From Sulfitobacter indolifex (GTDB lineage Bacteria; Pseudomonadota; Alphaproteobacteria; Rhodobacterales; Rhodobacteraceae): a stretch of DNA of 64,000 nt. Position 1 is the first letter of the stretch, and every line of letters begins with the position of its first letter. Below are positions 61,527 through 64,000 of this stretch, piece by piece. Below the pieces are notes generated by a model. It was not told the DNA's origin. It searched no databases and worked only from the letters and a program-made list of their open reading frames with translations. The stretch lies in assembly GCF_022788655.1 (NCBI RefSeq), contig NZ_CP084955.1:96517-160516 (forward strand), in the 5' to 3' direction. A program made the translations under genes and the position numbers.

Positions 61527-63132
61527 GGGGGTGCGGACGAAAAGTTGGACTATCTTGGAGATAGTCCATGTACAGCTACGAAGAACGACTGCGCGCGGTT
61601 AGGCTTTATATCAAGCTCGGCAAGCGCGCGCAGGCCACCATCCGTGAGTTGGGGTATCCAACGAAGAACGCCCTTAAAGGGTGGCATCGAGAATACCAAC
61701 GTCTGCAGGACTTGCCGATACGATCGGCGCCGCGCACGCCTAAGTTTTCGACGGCACAGAAACAGGTGGCGTTAGAGCATTATGCAACCCATGGCCGCTG
61801 CATCTCATGGACGCTGCGTGCTTTAGGCTATCCAGGCCGAGCCACAATGACGGCTTGGGTGCGCGAGGCCTTTCCTGACACGAAGACGACCTCCAATGCG
61901 ACATATGGCCCAGGAAATCACTCTGACGCCGTGAAGCAGGCTGCTGTGGTCGGGCTATATAGCCGTCAAGAAAGTGCCCAGGCTTTGGCCAAAAAGTTCG
62001 GAGTTAGTCGGCCGACGCTCTATGCTTGGAAAACTCAGATCCTTGGCCCGGAGGCTCCTGCCATGATGAAACGCAAGAAGAGCGCCCTTCACCCAGAGTT
62101 TGAAGAGTTGGAGCGTCAGCGCGAAGCCCTGCAACGTGACATTCGCGAGCTCCAGATTGAGCATGATCTGCTCAAGACTGCGAGTGAAATGATAAAAAAG
62201 GAACTTGGCGGCGATCTGCGGAGCCTGAGCAATCGGGAAAAGACTATGCTCATCGTCGCCCTAAAAAACCGGTATAAGACACCAGCGCTGTTGGCTCGGC
62301 TCGGTCTCGCGCGCAGCTCTTACTTTTACCACCGCGCTCGCATGAATCTGGAAGATAAGTATCTTCCCATTCGATACGCCATGAAGGAGGCTTTCGAAAG
62401 CAACCATCGCTGCTACGGGTACCGTCGCCTCAAAGCATATATGACGCGGGAATCCATCTCGATCTCCGAAAAAGTGGTGCGGCGCCTGATGAAACAGGAA
62501 GCTCTGATCGTCCCAAAGCCGAAGCGGCGGCGGTACAGCTCATATCTGGGAGAGATTAGCCCTGCACCGGAGAATATCATCAACCGGGAATTCCAGGCGG
62601 CAGCGCCAAATGAGAAATGGCTAACCGATATCACTGAGTTCCACATCCGAGCAGGTAAAGTCTATCTTTCCCCGATCATTGATTGCTTCGACGGCCTCGT
62701 CATAAGTTGGACCATAGGGACCAGACCGAATGCCGACCTCGTAAATACCATGCTTGATGCAGCGGTAGAGACCATCGCTGACAGCGAAGCGCGGCCCATC
62801 GTCCACAGCGATCGTGGGGGCCACTATCGCTGGCCTGGCTGGCTGGAACGTATTGACGCAGCGAAGCTCGTTCGCTCGATGTCACGAAAAGCGAGCTCGC
62901 AGGACAATGCCGCATGTGAAGGCTTCTTCGGACGCCTGAAGACTGAGTTCTTCTATCCTCGCGATTGGCGAGCCTTCACCGTGGCCCAGTTTATTGACGA
63001 GGTTGACGCCTACATCCATTGGTATAACGAAACGCGCATCAAGATGTCCCTTGGTGGCAGAAGCCCAATCGAGTACCGTAAAAGCCTCGGCCTTATGCCG
63101 TGAAAACAGTCCAAGTTTTTGTCCGCACCCCC
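61527..63132 (+). mobile_element. Complete IS3-family element
   Basis: Terminal inverted repeats start GGGGGTGCGGACGAAAAGTT at the left and GGGGGTGCGGACAAAAACTT at the right on the other strand. A 3-bp target duplication CTT flanks the element (61524-61526 and 63133-63135). The 1606-bp element contains one full-length transposase frame, so it is probably active. Confidence 0.92.
61568..63103 (+). CDS. IS3-family transposase, single frame
   Basis: 511 residues. The N-terminal part has three helix-turn-helix-like units (SYEERLRAVRLYIKLGKRAQATIRELGYPTKNALKGW, a second with LRALGYPGRATMTAW, and KFGVSRPTLYAWK), followed by a leucine-zipper coiled coil (FEELERQREALQRDIRELQIEHDLLKTA). The DDE integrase core has WLTDITEFHI, PIVHSDRGGHY and ENAACEGFFGRLKTE-like DNAACEGFFGRLKTEFFY. 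Most IS3 elements need a -1 frameshift to join OrfA and OrfB; here both are one open frame. Confidence 0.93.
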   Translation: MYSYEERLRAVRLYIKLGKRAQATIRELGYPTKNALKGWHREYQRLQDLPIRSAPRTPKFSTAQKQVALEHYATHGRCISWTLRALGYPGRATMTAWVREAFPDTKTTSNATYGPGNHSDAVKQAAVVGLYSRQESAQALAKKFGVSRPTLYAWKTQILGPEAPAMMKRKKSALHPEFEELERQREALQRDIRELQIEHDLLKTASEMIKKELGGDLRSLSNREKTMLIVALKNRYKTPALLARLGLARSSYFYHRARMNLEDKYLPIRYAMKEAFESNHRCYGYRRLKAYMTRESISISEKVVRRLMKQEALIVPKPKRRRYSSYLGEISPAPENIINREFQAAAPNEKWLTDITEFHIRAGKVYLSPIIDCFDGLVISWTIGTRPNADLVNTMLDAAVETIADSEARPIVHSDRGGHYRWPGWLERIDAAKLVRSMSRKASSQDNAACEGFFGRLKTEFFYPRDWRAFTVAQFIDEVDAYIHWYNETRIKMSLGGRSPIEYRKSLGLMP

Positions 63133-63299
63133 CTTATCGGGCCGTAAAGAATATACTGTAGCACAGTCTTAAACTGAGTGGACCTTTGGAAAATCAAAGG
63201 CGCAGAATGCGATAAATCGACCTCAGTACGCTTTGATAAGTTTGATGGGCTTCGTCAAGTTATCGGCGTTTCTGGCATCGAAAGCGGGGGCGCTAGATC

Positions 63300-63946
63300 T
63301 TATGCCGCCTTCAACTCACGCGTGATGTCGCCCCAAATCCAGTGGGCACCGGCTCTGGTTTGACGATAGGCAGCCGCTGCGGCGCGGACGGAAGATTGTT
63401 GGAACCTCCCCATGACCTTTTCTGGTCGTCGGCTGGGACGGTGCGAACCTTCGGATCTATTTTGATGCCCTTATGGCTGCGATGCTCTATTCCCGGGGCC
63501 AGCTCCTTCAGGGCGGCCCCGTAGCTTTTGAGTTTATCGGTGACGATCACCCGTGGCTCACCGAATGCCTTGAATAATTTACGGAAGAACCGAATGGCGG
63601 CCCGTTTATTGCGCCGGGATTGAATGAGGATGTCCAGCACATCGCCTTTGCTGTCGACGGCGCGGCACAGCCAATACTTCTTAACATTTATCGGAAGGAC
63701 GACTTCGTCCAGATGCCATTTGTCCGCCACTTTAAGTCGACCTCGGCGGATCGCCTTGGCGTATTGTAACCCGAACTTCGCAACCCAAGCGCGGATAGCC
63801 TCGTAGCTGGCCACAACACCGCGTGCGGCTAACAGATCCTCAACATCACGAAAACTCATGGGAAATCGATGATAGGCTCAGACGGCGGATGCGATAATTT
63901 CAGGTAGAAAACGGTGGCATGAAAAGGCACCAGGTTGTTTGGTCAT
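63300..63946 (-). pseudogene. IS6-family transposase, decayed
   Basis: From an ATG at 63946 the frame reads TKQPGAFSCHRFLPEIIASAV, a TGA where Trp is expected, then AYHRFPMSFRDVEDLLAARGVV. The catalytic part is clear: DKWHLDEVVLPINVKKYWLCRAVDSKGDVLDILIQSRRNKRAAIRFFRKL and VIVTDKLKSYGAALKELAPGIEHRSHKG. After HKG the frame shifts: NRSEGSHRPSRRPEKVMGRF and YRQTRAGAHWIWGDITRELKAA lie in another frame with part of the segment between missing. A third IS6 type in this window, also inactive. The last 54 bases of the window and 63136-63299 hold nothing recognised. Confidence 0.8.
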
Positions 63947-64000
63947 GCTCACGCGTACCGGCTTTTGAGATGTCCCCACCGCACCACATCACGCCGCTCC

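Noticed and set aside
1..64000. CRISPR arrays, rRNA, tRNA, toxin-antitoxin pairs, replication genes
   Set aside because: I looked for direct repeats with regular spacers, conserved RNA sequence and partition/replication proteins and saw none that I could support.

Overview
The window looks like an accessory region, most likely a plasmid or an island, of a Roseobacter-group alphaproteobacterium (Rhodobacterales). The evidence is the gene families present: a DUF1403 plus ScpB-like pair, an H-NS/HvrA-like protein, a HupE plus membrane-anchor pair, MucR-type zinc finger sequence, and PRC-barrel, DUF2231 and sorbosone-dehydrogenase genes. The genus cannot be fixed from sequence alone; Sulfitobacter-like is a guess. 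I found no rRNA, tRNA, CRISPR array or replication origin.

Layout. 1-4.5 kb: the end of a histidine kinase, then a minus-strand unit of a short KdpD-like kinase, KdpE, TrkH and a 49-residue membrane protein. 5-8 kb: an IS6 element joins a broken Tad-pilus gene to a broken C69 dipeptidase. 8.3-24.8 kb: an envelope and stress region with a DUF2231/sorbosone-dehydrogenase unit, two PRC-barrel proteins, a Crp/Fnr regulator facing a receiver protein that lacks its phospho-acceptor Asp, an epimerase-SPW-VKOR fusion with a Ca2+/cation antiporter, and an SLC13/TrkA-C permease. Many genes between these are decayed. 25-33.5 kb: IS66 remnants, a D-threonine-aldolase-type enzyme, and a histidine kinase with a C-terminal MucR/Ros zinc finger that an intact IS66 element splits in two, with a clear 8-bp target duplication. 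33.5-46 kb: a second epimerase-SPW-VKOR fusion that keeps the VKOR CxxC, then a metal island: Cys-pair-rich CBS protein, DUF411, Zn/Cd-type P-ATPase, ZIP transporter, MerR regulator with two matching operators, YnfA, HupE and its anchor protein, a His-rich exported protein, a CsoR-family repressor with a G-tract operator, and an MFS exporter. 46-57 kb: IS110 remnant, a CDF transporter coupled to a solute-binding lipoprotein, and a two-component system divergent from a GT39-GT2-GtrA-PepSY-phosphoesterase-DedA-DUF2127 set that probably modifies an envelope lipid. 57-64 kb: type III polyketide synthase plus methyltransferase with a truncated MMPL gene, an H-NS-like protein, a single-domain response regulator, the DUF1403/ScpB-like pair, an intact IS3 element and a broken IS6 transposase.

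The genes fit a theme of ion and metal homeostasis and envelope remodelling, reshaped by at least six kinds of insertion sequence (IS3, IS6, IS66, IS110, IS256 and a resolvase remnant). The two observations I would follow first are the kinase-MucR fusion and the paired epimerase-SPW-VKOR proteins, one with and one without the redox cysteines.
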